A stretch of 17,768 nt of DNA from NCBI GenBank assembly GCA_023441905.1, contig JAEZNC010000150.1, positions 1 to 17,768 of the forward strand, read 5' to 3'. This DNA is from Bacillota bacterium (lineage in GTDB: Bacteria; Bacillota; Clostridia; Christensenellales; SZUA-584). Below are positions 1 through 7,006 of the stretch, one piece after another. The position numbers and the translations under genes are program-made. Each line of letters starts with the position of its first letter. Within the stretch, counting starts at the first letter, position 1. The notes beneath the pieces were generated by a model. It did no database searches. It saw only the letters and a program-made list of their open reading frames with translations, and had not been told where the DNA came from.

Positions 1-103
1 GCAATTGGCCGATTTATCGGGCAATTGACGGAAGGAGTTGCTTAGCGCTCTTTGTCATGGGACCCTTCGCTTACACTCAGGGTGACATTATCTGCTGCCT
101 GCT
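1..103. repeat. Intergenic direct repeat, copy 1
   Basis: This 103-base stretch recurs at 305-407 with only about three substitutions. It starts with a near-perfect palindrome (2-27; arms CAATTG and CCGA/TCGG) followed by GACGGAAGGAGTTG. It ends in a second inverted module bounded by TGTCA (from 54) and TGACA (to about 90). The left edge is cut by the window, so the element may extend further. No coding frame is supported. It resembles the short palindromic intergenic repeats common in Clostridia; that assignment is from memory, not from a search. Confidence 0.85.
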
Positions 104-130
104 AGGATGAATCTAATGCTATGTAAACCG

Positions 131-218
131 CAATCCTCCGACACGCTGTGCGTGCCACCTCCTTTCAAAAGGAGGCTTTTCCGCCTATATAGCTGCGTTG
201 TGCAATTTAGGAGGATTG
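131..218. repeat. MITE-like palindromic element with 9-bp terminal inverted repeats
   Basis: The ends CAATCCTCC (131-139) and GGAGGATTG (210-218) are exact inverted repeats. Inside are two hairpins: CACGC-TGT-GCGTG (142-154) and CCTCCTT-TCAA-AAGGAGG (158-175), the latter followed by TTTT. The first half, CAATCCTCCG + hairpin + GCCACCTCC...GGAGGC, is the same design as the element on the other strand at 282-347. It has no coding capacity and no transposase nearby. The second hairpin plus T-run could end transcription on the + strand, but no + strand gene lies upstream in the window. Confidence 0.6.
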
Positions 219-281
219 AAAGAGTCAATATCGCTGTATCAAATAATCCATAGAAAACAGCCAATCAATGCGCTTTGCCCC

Positions 282-407
282 TGCCTCCCTCAATGAGGGA
301 GGTGGCAATTGGCCGATTTATCGGGCAATTGACGGAAGGAGTTGCTTAGCGCTCTTTGTCATGGGACCCTTCGTTTACGCTCAGGGTGACATTATCCGCT
401 GCCTGCT
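282..407. repeat. Intergenic direct repeat, copy 2, with adjoining 8-bp hairpin
   Basis: Positions 305-407 repeat 1-103 at an offset of 304. Directly before it a perfect 8-bp stem, CCTCCCTC-AAT-GAGGGAGG (284-302), completes the element. Read on the minus strand, 347 to 282 is a CAACTCCTTCCG flank, a long AT-containing palindrome (306-331), then GCCACCTCC...GGAGGC. This is the layout of the 131-176 element, with an unrelated hairpin in the middle. Confidence 0.8.
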
Positions 408-471
408 CGCAATCTCTTTAAATGGGGCTTTCAGCTATGTGGATTGAGGATTAACCAGCAAGCCATATAAA
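408..471. other. Remainder of the gene-free left stretch
   Basis: I see no gene, promoter or structured element in these bases between the second direct repeat and the terminator of the lipoprotein gene. Together with the repeats they make up the 522-base stretch without a gene at the left end. Confidence 0.5.
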
Positions 472-497
472 TAAAAAACGCTCCGGTTCCGGAACGT
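472..497 (-). terminator. Rho-independent terminator of the lipoprotein gene
   Basis: On the minus strand an ACG-TCCGG / CCGGA-CGT stem with one bulged position and a GTTC-type loop is followed by TTTTTTAT. It lies about 25 bases after the lipoprotein stop codon. Between stop and stem are two copies of the heptamer TCTTAAT (minus strand ATTAAGA), also seen before the terminator at 13,998. Confidence 0.75.
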
Positions 498-522
498 CCT
501 TCATTCTTAATTCTTAATTGCT

Positions 523-1017
523 CTATGACATTTTAATCTCGCTCACAAAAATCACCTGACCGTCCAGCCAATACAGCGTGAAGGGCGCGCCGAGCTTTTT
601 GTTTTTAATGTATTCCACAAAGGTTTTGTCCAAGTAAGGCGTGTCCAGTTTGGCGCAGCTAAGATAAGCGTTGTAAACCGCGGTCTGCTCGTCGAGTTCT
701 TCCTCGTTGATAAGATACGATTCTGCAGGGTCTGTGCTGCCGCGCACGTAGTTATCGTTATAGGCGAGCTTGTCGTAATGAATGAGGCAGCCCTGCCGCA
801 CGAGCTCGGCGCTTGTGATTTGCACCGGGTACGATTCCACCTTATTCGGTGACGCAATGATGCGGTCGAGCAGACCGCTGATGATGCTGCCGTCGTATGC
901 GAACTCGGTGGGCATGGCCGCATCGCTCGCCGAGGCGGCCGTTTCTATTGACCCGCAGCCAATGCATGCGAGGAGAGGTACCACGCAAAGCACCAGAACC
1001 AGTGTTTTTCGTTTCAC
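523..1017 (-). CDS. Small predicted lipoprotein of unknown function
   Basis: A 164-residue protein with a classic Gram-positive lipoprotein signal: MKRK, a hydrophobic core (residues 5-17), then cysteines at 18 (LLAC) and 21 (CIGC). Either could be the lipidated residue; LLAC fits the lipobox slightly better. The mature part is soluble, mildly acidic and has no membrane segment. It resembles no family I recognise. The start codon is GTG, supported by AAGGG six bases upstream and by the signal peptide beginning there. It is the last gene on the strand of the V-ATPase operon but is separated from ntpD by a strong terminator, so it is either a read-through distal gene or has its own promoter, which I cannot see. 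It probably sits on the outer face of the cytoplasmic membrane. A link to the ATPase is only positional. Confidence 0.75.
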   Translation of the reverse strand: MKRKTLVLVLCVVPLLACIGCGSIETAASASDAAMPTEFAYDGSIISGLLDRIIASPNKVESYPVQITSAELVRQGCLIHYDKLAYNDNYVRGSTDPAESYLINEEELDEQTAVYNAYLSCAKLDTPYLDKTFVEYIKNKKLGAPFTLYWLDGQVIFVSEIKMS

Positions 1018-1032
1018 AAATACCCTTCTTTC

Positions 1033-1059
1033 AAAAAAGGAGAGTTAAATCTCTCCTTT
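1033..1059 (-). terminator. Terminator ending the upp-V-ATPase operon
   Basis: The minus strand reads a perfect 9-bp stem AAAGGAGAG / CTCTCCTTT around a six-base loop, continuing into a run of six T. It lies four bases beyond the ntpD stop and just before the ribosome site of the lipoprotein gene. Confidence 0.85.
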
Positions 1060-1063
1060 GAGT

Positions 1064-1702
1064 TTACGCCTCGCGTTTGGCAATCATATCTTTGGTTTTC
1101 ATGAGCCGCGTCAGGTTGCCGCGCTCGTTTTCGTCAAGCTTCATTCGAATATAGCGGATGGTCTCCTGCAGCTGAGGAATCATCACATATTCGAGCGCGT
1201 TCACACGGCGCCGCGTTTTCTCAATCTCATCCGCGAGCATGTTGCACGTTTTTTCGAGCTCAGCGAGCTCCACCATCTGCGGCAGCACGCTCGAAAGCTT
1301 TGTTGTCGCGTTATCGAGCTCGGCCGAGGTTGAAAGCAGGCCATAAGGGAAGAACGAACGCTCCTGCTTCTTCTCGCTATAGCTGATTTTAGGCACATCC
1401 ACGCTCATGATGTTTGAACGGCTGATGGAGAGCTCCACCTCACGCACCGGATACATCAGCGCTTCGTCCATTGATTCTTTGGACATCGCAACGCGCGCGA
1501 GCACAAATCCCGCGAGTGCGGCAGAAAGAGCCGCTTCCACCTCTTCGCGCAGCGCTTTATTGCGGCGGATCAGCAGCATAAACTGCCGCACCATCTCGTC
1601 GCGTTTGTCTTTGAGCAGCTTGTGCCCCCGCGTGGCCGTCACCAAGCGCTTTTTGAGCTTGGTTAATTCCATGCGTGTGGGGTTCACACGTAAAACAGCC
1701 AT
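1064..1702 (-). CDS. ntpD: V-type ATP synthase subunit D (central rotor stalk)
   Basis: A 212-residue, highly helical protein. Subunit D forms the long antiparallel coiled coil of the central shaft that turns inside the A3B3 head and binds subunit F. The N-terminus (MAVLRVNPTRMELTKLKKRL, residues 1-20) carries the family's NPTRMxLxxLKxRL motif, followed by a charged helix. A matching C-terminal helix contains RVNALEYVMIPQL (about 165-177), the second conserved block. Length is normal for the family (about 200-230). It starts three bases after the ntpB stop, with GAGGA in the end of ntpB as ribosome site, so translation is coupled. It is the last ATPase gene before the terminator. The identification is secure by motif and operon position. 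Confidence 0.96.
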   Translation of the reverse strand: MAVLRVNPTRMELTKLKKRLVTATRGHKLLKDKRDEMVRQFMLLIRRNKALREEVEAALSAALAGFVLARVAMSKESMDEALMYPVREVELSISRSNIMSVDVPKISYSEKKQERSFFPYGLLSTSAELDNATTKLSSVLPQMVELAELEKTCNMLADEIEKTRRRVNALEYVMIPQLQETIRYIRMKLDENERGNLTRLMKTKDMIAKREA

Positions 1703-1705
1703 TGT

Positions 1706-3085
1706 TTAGTCCTCATCCGCGGGCAGATATTTTTCGATATAGTCGTCTTTGATGCGCTTGAGCTCCGACTTGGGCAATATCTTTAATAGCTTCCATCCGA
1801 GATTAAGCGTTTCCTCAATTGTGCGGTTCGTCTCGTAACCCTGTGAGACGTATTGCTTTTCAAACGCATCTGCGAATTTCGCATAGAGCTTATCCACATC
1901 TGACAGCGCGGCCTCGCCAAGTATGACCGACAGCTCCTTGGCGTCCTTGCCGCGTGCGTATGCCGCAAACAGCTGGTTCATCGTATCCGCGTGGTCCTCA
2001 CGCGTTTTGCCCTTGCCGATGCCCTTGTCTTTCAAACGCGAGAGCGACGGAAGCACGTCGATCGGGGGCGTCACGCCTTTACGCAGCAGCTCGCGTGAGA
2101 GGATAATCTGTCCTTCCGTGATGTAACCTGTGAGGTCCGGAATCGGGTGCGTTTTGTCGTCCTCGGGCATCGAGAGTATCGGAATCTGCGTGACGGAACC
2201 CTCGCGTCCCTTAATGCGGCCTGCGCGTTCGTACATCGTGGCAAGGTCGGTATAGAGGTAGCCCGGGTAGCCTCTGCGGCCCGGCACTTCCTTTCTCGCG
2301 GCGGAAACCTCACGCAGCGCCTCGGCATAGTTTGTGATGTCCGTGATGATCACGAGCACATGCAGATTTTTCTCGTACGCGAGATATTCGGCGGCTGTGA
2401 GCGCCATACGCGGCGTAGAAATACGCTCGATCGCCGGGTCGTCCGCGAGGTTGATGAAAAGCACGGTGCGGTCAATCGCGCCCGTCTTTTTAAAATCGCT
2501 GATGAAGAAATCGGCTTCCTCAAACGTGATGCCGACCGCGGCAAACACCACCGCAAAGTTCGATTCGCCGCCGAGCACCTTCGCCTGGCGCGCAATCTGC
2601 GCGGCGAGGTTGGCATGCGGCAGACCGGAACCCGAGAACACGGGCAGTTTTTGTCCGCGCACGAGCGTGTTGAGCCCGTCAATCGCGGAAATGCCCGTTT
2701 GAATGAATTCCTCCGGGTAGTCGCGCGCCGCCGGGTTGATGGGGGCGCCGTTGATGTCCATGCGCTTCTCGGGTATAATCGCGGGGCCGTTGTCAATCGG
2801 CTCGCCCATACCGTCGAACACGCGCCCGAGCATGTCGTAAGACACCGCGAGCTCGATGCTGCGCCCGAGAAAACGCGCTTTAGAGGTTGAAATTTTGAGG
2901 CCCTGCGAGCTTTCGAACAGCTGGACGAGCGCCTTGTCACCATTGATTTCGAGCACCTTGCCGCGCCGTGTTTCACCGTTCTGCTGAACGAGTTCCACAA
3001 GTTCGTCGTATTTTACGCCGCTGACGCCCTCAACAAGCATAAGCGGGCCGACAACCTCGCTTATCGTGCGGTATTCCTTAAGCAA
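1706..3085 (-). CDS. ntpB: V-type ATP synthase subunit B (non-catalytic, regulatory)
   Basis: A 459-residue nucleotide-binding-fold subunit that alternates with A in the A3B3 hexamer. It has the expected degenerate P-loop FSGSGLPHANLAAQ (150-163) instead of GxxxxGKT. The arginine finger is intact in PSLSRL (R350, the same number as the essential arginine of Enterococcus hirae NtpB), and so is VPGRRGYPGYLYTDLA (267-282). The N-terminus KEYRTISEVVGPLMLVE matches the family from residue 2-3, which fixes the start at a TTG codon. That TTG overlaps the end of ntpA by eight bases (TTGCTTAA), with an AAGGTGG ribosome site about eight bases upstream. Stop-start overlap suggests coupled translation, fitting equal A:B stoichiometry. 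No damage is seen. Confidence 0.97.
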   Translation of the reverse strand: MLKEYRTISEVVGPLMLVEGVSGVKYDELVELVQQNGETRRGKVLEINGDKALVQLFESSQGLKISTSKARFLGRSIELAVSYDMLGRVFDGMGEPIDNGPAIIPEKRMDINGAPINPAARDYPEEFIQTGISAIDGLNTLVRGQKLPVFSGSGLPHANLAAQIARQAKVLGGESNFAVVFAAVGITFEEADFFISDFKKTGAIDRTVLFINLADDPAIERISTPRMALTAAEYLAYEKNLHVLVIITDITNYAEALREVSAARKEVPGRRGYPGYLYTDLATMYERAGRIKGREGSVTQIPILSMPEDDKTHPIPDLTGYITEGQIILSRELLRKGVTPPIDVLPSLSRLKDKGIGKGKTREDHADTMNQLFAAYARGKDAKELSVILGEAALSDVDKLYAKFADAFEKQYVSQGYETNRTIEETLNLGWKLLKILPKSELKRIKDDYIEKYLPADED

Positions 3086-4850
3086 CGTCTATCCCACCTT
3101 CCTCAAATAACGCGCTCATCTGGTTCTCCAGATTCTGCGTAATGGCTGCGAACTTTTCTTCCGCGTCTTTTTCGGGCACATACTTTGCGCGGCCGATTTC
3201 CTCGCGTACGGGCAGCGCTGTGATTTTAGAGAGCGGTGCGCCCGCGGCGAGCGCTTTTTCGCCCAGCTCACCCCATGAGAGGATAAGCTTTAATATGCCG
3301 TATTGCTTATTCAGCGACGTGTATGTATCGGTATCGTGGAACGCGTTTTGATGCAGGTAATCCTCGCGGATGCTGCGTGCGGTTTCGAGCTTCAAACGGT
3401 CTTTGAGCGACAGCGCGTCCACACCGACAAGCCGGACGATTTCTTCCAGCTCCGCCTCTTCCTGAAGCAGCTGCATCGTTTTTTGACGCAGTTCCACCCA
3501 TTCGTGAGAGACGTTTGAATCAAACCAATCGGTTAAACGGTCGAGATACAGCGAATAGGATGTGAGCCAGTCGATCGCGGGAAAATGGCGCTTGTAGGCG
3601 AGCTGAGCGGATAACCCCCAGAACACCTTGACAATGCGCAGCGTGGCCTGCGAAACCGGCTCCGAAATATCGCCGCCCGGCGGCGACACCGCGCCGATGG
3701 CCGTGACCGCGCCGATGCGTTCGTCGCTGCCGAGTGCCTTCACGATGCCCGCGCGCTCATAAAAGCCCGCGAGGCGCGAGGACAGGTAGGCCGGATAGCC
3801 TTCGTCACCCGGCATTTCTTCGAGACGTCCCGACATTTCGCGCAGCGCTTCAGCCCAGCGCGAGGTGGAATCGGCCATAATGGCCACCTTGTATCCCATG
3901 TCGCGGAAATATTCCGCAATCGTGATGCCTGTGTATATCGATGCTTCGCGCGCCGCCACCGGCATATCGGATGTGTTGGCAATCAGCACCGTGCGTTTCA
4001 TCAGCGGCTCACCGCTGCGCGGATCCTTGAGCTCGGGGAACTCCATCAGCACGTCAGTCATCTCATTGCCGCGCTCGCCGCATCCCACGTACACAATAAT
4101 GTCCGCGTCGGCCCACTTGGCAAGCTGATGCTGAACCACCGTTTTGCCGCTGCCAAAAGGCCCCGGCACCGCAGCTACGCCGCCCTTAGCAACGGGGAAC
4201 AGCGTATCGATGACGCGCTGGCCCGTAATCATGGGTTCCGACGGCGGCAGTTTTTCAGCAAACGGGCGGCCGCGACGTACCGGCCACTTCTGCAGCATCG
4301 TCACGTCGATCGTGTCAGCGCCGTTCTTGAGCTTCGCGATCGGCTCTGTGATCGTGGCCTCACCGCTTGCGATCCATTCCACCGTGCCCTGCGCGGTCGG
4401 CGGCACCATAATATAGTGTTTGACGAGCGTGGTTTCCTGCACGTATCCCAAAAAATCGCCCGCTGTAACGACATCGCCGGCCTTTGCGGTCGGTACAAAT
4501 GTCCACTTTTTTTCGTAATCGAGCGGCGATACGTTGATGCCGCGCGTAATACGGTCTCCTGCAAGCGTTCTGATTTTATCGAGAGGGCGCTGTATACCGT
4601 CAAATATCGATTCGATGAGTCCCGGAGCAAGTTCAACCGAGAGTGGGCTGCCTGTGGGCGTCACCGGCTCTCCGGGCCCGAGGCCGCTCGTTTCCTCATA
4701 CACCTGAATTGAGGCCATGTCGCCTCGCAGCTCAATGATTTCGCCGATAAGCTGCTGGCCGGAGACCCTCACCACATCGTACATCTCACTGTCTTTAAGT
4801 CCGCTCGCGACGATGAGGGGACCGGAAACCTTGACGATTCTGCCTTCCAT
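3078..4850 (-). CDS. ntpA: V-type ATP synthase catalytic subunit A
   Basis: A 590-residue catalytic subunit that hydrolyses or makes ATP at the A/B interface (EC 7.1.2.2 / 7.2.2.1). Visible in order are the N-terminal beta barrel (MEGRIVKVSGPLIVA, 1-15), the 'non-homologous' insert typical of A subunits (about 110-200), Walker A GPFGSGKT (230-237), the GERGNE block with the catalytic glutamate (E259), DSTSRWAEALRE (327-338) and PGDEGYPAYL (347-356). Length is standard (580-600) and all key residues are present. ATG start with a GGAAGGAAG ribosome site. A 47-base gap containing a small GCGCG hairpin separates it from ntpG upstream, the only sizeable gap in the C-F-A-B-D half of the operon. Cytoplasmic, peripheral to the membrane. 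Confidence 0.98.
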   Translation of the reverse strand: MEGRIVKVSGPLIVASGLKDSEMYDVVRVSGQQLIGEIIELRGDMASIQVYEETSGLGPGEPVTPTGSPLSVELAPGLIESIFDGIQRPLDKIRTLAGDRITRGINVSPLDYEKKWTFVPTAKAGDVVTAGDFLGYVQETTLVKHYIMVPPTAQGTVEWIASGEATITEPIAKLKNGADTIDVTMLQKWPVRRGRPFAEKLPPSEPMITGQRVIDTLFPVAKGGVAAVPGPFGSGKTVVQHQLAKWADADIIVYVGCGERGNEMTDVLMEFPELKDPRSGEPLMKRTVLIANTSDMPVAAREASIYTGITIAEYFRDMGYKVAIMADSTSRWAEALREMSGRLEEMPGDEGYPAYLSSRLAGFYERAGIVKALGSDERIGAVTAIGAVSPPGGDISEPVSQATLRIVKVFWGLSAQLAYKRHFPAIDWLTSYSLYLDRLTDWFDSNVSHEWVELRQKTMQLLQEEAELEEIVRLVGVDALSLKDRLKLETARSIREDYLHQNAFHDTDTYTSLNKQYGILKLILSWGELGEKALAAGAPLSKITALPVREEIGRAKYVPEKDAEEKFAAITQNLENQMSALFEEGGIDVA

Positions 4851-4867
4851 AAGCTCTTCCTTCCTAT

Positions 4868-4893
4868 ATAATCTCTTGCGCGCTATATTCGCG
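4868..4893 (-). promoter_or_regulatory. Intercistronic hairpin before ntpA
   Basis: In the 47-base F-A gap the minus strand can fold GCGCG-AATATAG-CGCGC and has no T-run, so it is not a terminator. It could stabilise or mark a processing end for the A-B-D message. The stem is short and its role is an inference. Confidence 0.3.
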
Positions 4894-4897
4894 CGGG

Positions 4898-5215
4898 TTA
4901 TTCGTCTCTAAAAAGGATGTCCGCGCCGATCGCCTTTTCGACGTTTGCGTGGATACCTTTCATACCAATGCCTGTTGCACCGCGATTGCCCGGAATCGGA
5001 ATGATCGCGGGGAACGGCGACGTTTTGTATCGGTCAATCGTCTCAGCGGCGGTTTCGGCAGCCTGTTCGGTGACGAAAATAATCGCATAGCCGCTCGTGG
5101 CGAGCCGGTTTAATACGGCGGTCACCTCGTTATCCGCAGCCGGATAGACATCGATACCAAGCGTTCTGAAACCGATGATGCTGTCAGAATCGCCCACGAC
5201 ACCAATTTTGTTCAT
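4898..5215 (-). CDS. ntpG: V-type ATP synthase subunit F
   Basis: A 105-residue protein of Rossmann-like fold that binds the D shaft and helps couple or regulate the rotor; it is named NtpG in Enterococcus and AhaF in archaea. Diagnostic features are the start MNKIGVVGDSDSIIGFRTLG (1-20, family pattern IGxxGDxDxxxGFxLxG), the YAIIFVTEQAAE strand-helix (about 43-54) and the PAIIPIPGNRGATGIG loop (about 69-84). Length is exactly typical. ATG start, AGAGGA ribosome site, 12 bases after the ntpC stop. It lies between C and A, as in the archaeal and enterococcal operons. Recognised by motif and position. Confidence 0.95.
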   Translation of the reverse strand: MNKIGVVGDSDSIIGFRTLGIDVYPAADNEVTAVLNRLATSGYAIIFVTEQAAETAAETIDRYKTSPFPAIIPIPGNRGATGIGMKGIHANVEKAIGADILFRDE

Positions 5216-5227
5216 CTTTCATCCTCT

Positions 5228-6214
5228 CTAGTACAGCTCTTTTAAACGCTTGGCCACCACGTCGGCATCAATGCCGCCCTGCTTGGCCGTCATCACCATG
5301 CGCACAGCCGCCGCTTCACGCTGTTTGGCAATATAATACCCGAACAGCGGTCCGATGCCGAACATATCATGACGTTGTTCCTTTAGCAGCGCGAGCAGAT
5401 AATCGTCGCGCTTCTTCTCGAGCATGTACAGACTGCCCGTCTTTAAATAATCTTCAAACGCGTCGGCGAGTATCGCGGCATAGCCGCCCCGTCCTGCCGC
5501 TGTCAGCACGCTTTCATCCGGGAGATCAAAAGCATCGAGCAGCGTGCGTTTTTCGATACGGCCTCCTTTGAGGAAGGCGCGCTCAAACGTGTCTTTAGGG
5601 GCAAGCGCCGCGCGCACACGCAGCAACGCAATGATATTGCTCAAATCGAAATAGATGGTGAAATACTCTGTGACCAGCTCGTTTTTCATTTCAGCCACGA
5701 GATCGCGGATCTCCTTGGCATAAGCGCGGTCGAGTGCCACACCGATCACAGACGGATCCGTTGCGATGGCAAACTGTTTATCGATATAATTCAATGCGTT
5801 CGTCATGTTATCGGGCAGCTCGTAGTAATTGTTTTCTAATATCGCGCGGCGCAGCGTTTCAACGCTGATATTGCCCGCGATAAGAGGAACGCTGTCGAGG
5901 GGAAGGTCGCGTAACAGCAGCTTGATAATAACTTTTAAATTGTCATAATCACGCCCGGCCCGCACAATGCGCGTAAACACATCACTCGGAGAGAGCTCAA
6001 ACAACAGCGCGTCAGTCTCGTTGAGCTCCTTTTGAATCATCGTTTCAAAATCCGCCGCAGACTGACCGTAGCCAAATTCTATGAGCTGGCGCATGGCCGA
6101 CTCAAAATCTCTGGCTTCTATCAGCCGATTCAGCTTTTCTTTTGTAATCAGCTTTGGCTCGAGCGCCTTGATGCGCGCCGAGGCAAAGGGATAGCTGCTT
6201 TGAATTTCAGACAT
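5228..6214 (-). CDS. ntpC: V-type ATP synthase subunit C (rotor-ring connector)
   Basis: A 328-residue all-helical subunit, homologous to yeast Vma6/subunit d. It sits like a funnel on the K ring and joins it to the D-F shaft. Seen here are a long helical protein without membrane segments, the N-terminal YPFASARIKALEPKLITKEKLNRLIE block and the repeated DYDNLKVIIKLLL helix (about 88-100), a family hallmark (R-x-D-x-x-N-L-x-x). The C-terminus has GIGPLFGYYIAKQREAAAVRMVM (about 291-313), the conserved family end where an ExxNxR-type motif normally lies; here it reads EAAAVR. Length is slightly below the usual 330-350. ATG start, 11 bases after ntpE. Confidence 0.93.
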   Translation of the reverse strand: MSEIQSSYPFASARIKALEPKLITKEKLNRLIEARDFESAMRQLIEFGYGQSAADFETMIQKELNETDALLFELSPSDVFTRIVRAGRDYDNLKVIIKLLLRDLPLDSVPLIAGNISVETLRRAILENNYYELPDNMTNALNYIDKQFAIATDPSVIGVALDRAYAKEIRDLVAEMKNELVTEYFTIYFDLSNIIALLRVRAALAPKDTFERAFLKGGRIEKRTLLDAFDLPDESVLTAAGRGGYAAILADAFEDYLKTGSLYMLEKKRDDYLLALLKEQRHDMFGIGPLFGYYIAKQREAAAVRMVMTAKQGGIDADVVAKRLKELY

Positions 6215-6225
6215 TTTTCATCCCA

Positions 6226-6825
6226 TCATGCGCCGAACAAAGCGGCCGCAACGTCCGTTTCACTCTGCTGCCAGGCTTCGCCGAGCAGCGCTTCGAGCGA
6301 CATATCGATTTCGAGTCCGCCATCCACATAGACGAAACCACCCGCAAAACTGCGTTTTTCAGTCAACAGCTTGATTTCGCCCCTGCCGTATTTGGCTTTG
6401 AGCGTCTTGTTAACATCGTCAATAAACGGCTGGCCTATGCGCGTCTCGCTTTTCGAGACGATGATACCACCCGTTCCGGACACAGCGCAGGCAAACAGGC
6501 GCTGTTTTAAAAGAGATACATATTGATCGTCCGGGAGACCGGTGAGCTTTTGCATGGCAAGCGCTTTGGCCTCGCCCATGATTTCCTGCTTGGCGGCAAG
6601 AAGCTGCTTTCTGTATTCAAGGTCGTAAACAGCAGCGAGACGCTTTTTGTTTTCACGCACCGTTTCATCCGCCAAACGGCTGATTTCAGCTTTGCGCTTT
6701 TCAATATCTTTATTAAGCTTATCGCGCATGACTTTCTTTTTCTCTTCAGCGTCATTCCAGTAGCTTTCCGCATCGCGCTGGGCGTCGCCGAGAATTTTTT
6801 CAATGAGTTTTTCCGCTCCGGCCAA
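6226..6825 (-). CDS. ntpE: V-type ATP synthase subunit E (peripheral stalk)
   Basis: A 199-residue protein with an N-terminal charged coiled coil (about 1-90, rich in K/E/A/R) and a globular alpha/beta C-terminal half that clamps the top of the A3B3 head. With the G/H subunit it makes the peripheral stalk (stator). Family features include AGAEKLIEKILGDAQRDAE at the start and the GGFVYVDGGLEIDMSLEALL block (about 162-181). The start is TTG: an in-frame TGA lies three codons upstream and no ATG is available before the coiled coil. An AAGGA ribosome site is 11 bases upstream. It follows an unusually long 181-base gap after ntpK with several hairpins. Length is normal. Confidence 0.93.
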   Translation of the reverse strand: MAGAEKLIEKILGDAQRDAESYWNDAEEKKKVMRDKLNKDIEKRKAEISRLADETVRENKKRLAAVYDLEYRKQLLAAKQEIMGEAKALAMQKLTGLPDDQYVSLLKQRLFACAVSGTGGIIVSKSETRIGQPFIDDVNKTLKAKYGRGEIKLLTEKRSFAGGFVYVDGGLEIDMSLEALLGEAWQQSETDVAAALFGA

Positions 6826-6857
6826 TTGATATCACGTCCTTCGATACTGTTTTTTGC

Positions 6858-6895
6858 TTAAAATGATAACATTTTAAACCGCCGCAAAAGCGGCG
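6858..6895 (-). promoter_or_regulatory. Two tandem hairpins in the ntpK-ntpE gap
   Basis: A GC stem CGCCGC-TTTT-GCGGCG-type (6880-6895) is followed on the minus strand by a perfect 8-bp AT-rich stem TTAAAATG-TTAT-CATTTTAA (6858-6877). A 12-base palindrome GCCTTTAAAGGC lies nearer ntpK at 6963-6974. There is no T-run after the GC stem, so this is probably a stabilising, processing or partial attenuation site behind the high-stoichiometry K cistron. The function is inferred. Confidence 0.45.
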
Positions 6896-7006
6896 AAGGG
6901 GCAAAGTCCTATCAATGCTCTCATTTGCGCTTAAGGCGGCTCAGTTATGCAGCACGCGAAGCGCCTTTAAAGGCATCTGTTTCCTCATTTAATCAGTGGG
7001 ACAGTA

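Noticed and set aside
1..407. Possible CRISPR array
   Set aside because: Repeat units are about 100 bases, only two, palindromic and with unequal spacing; no cas gene is present.
2147..2890. Long open frame (247 codons) on the + strand opposite ntpB
   Set aside because: It is the mirror of a highly conserved subunit B gene in GC-rich codons. The protein is rich in H/R/G, has no recognisable motif and no ribosome site.
4128..4712. 194-codon open frame opposite ntpA
   Set aside because: Antisense shadow of the catalytic subunit, which is intact and conserved over this range.
6880..6990. Two tiny minus-strand frames (15 and 16 codons) in the ntpK-ntpE gap
   Set aside because: They overlap the hairpins, have no convincing ribosome site and are too short to support.
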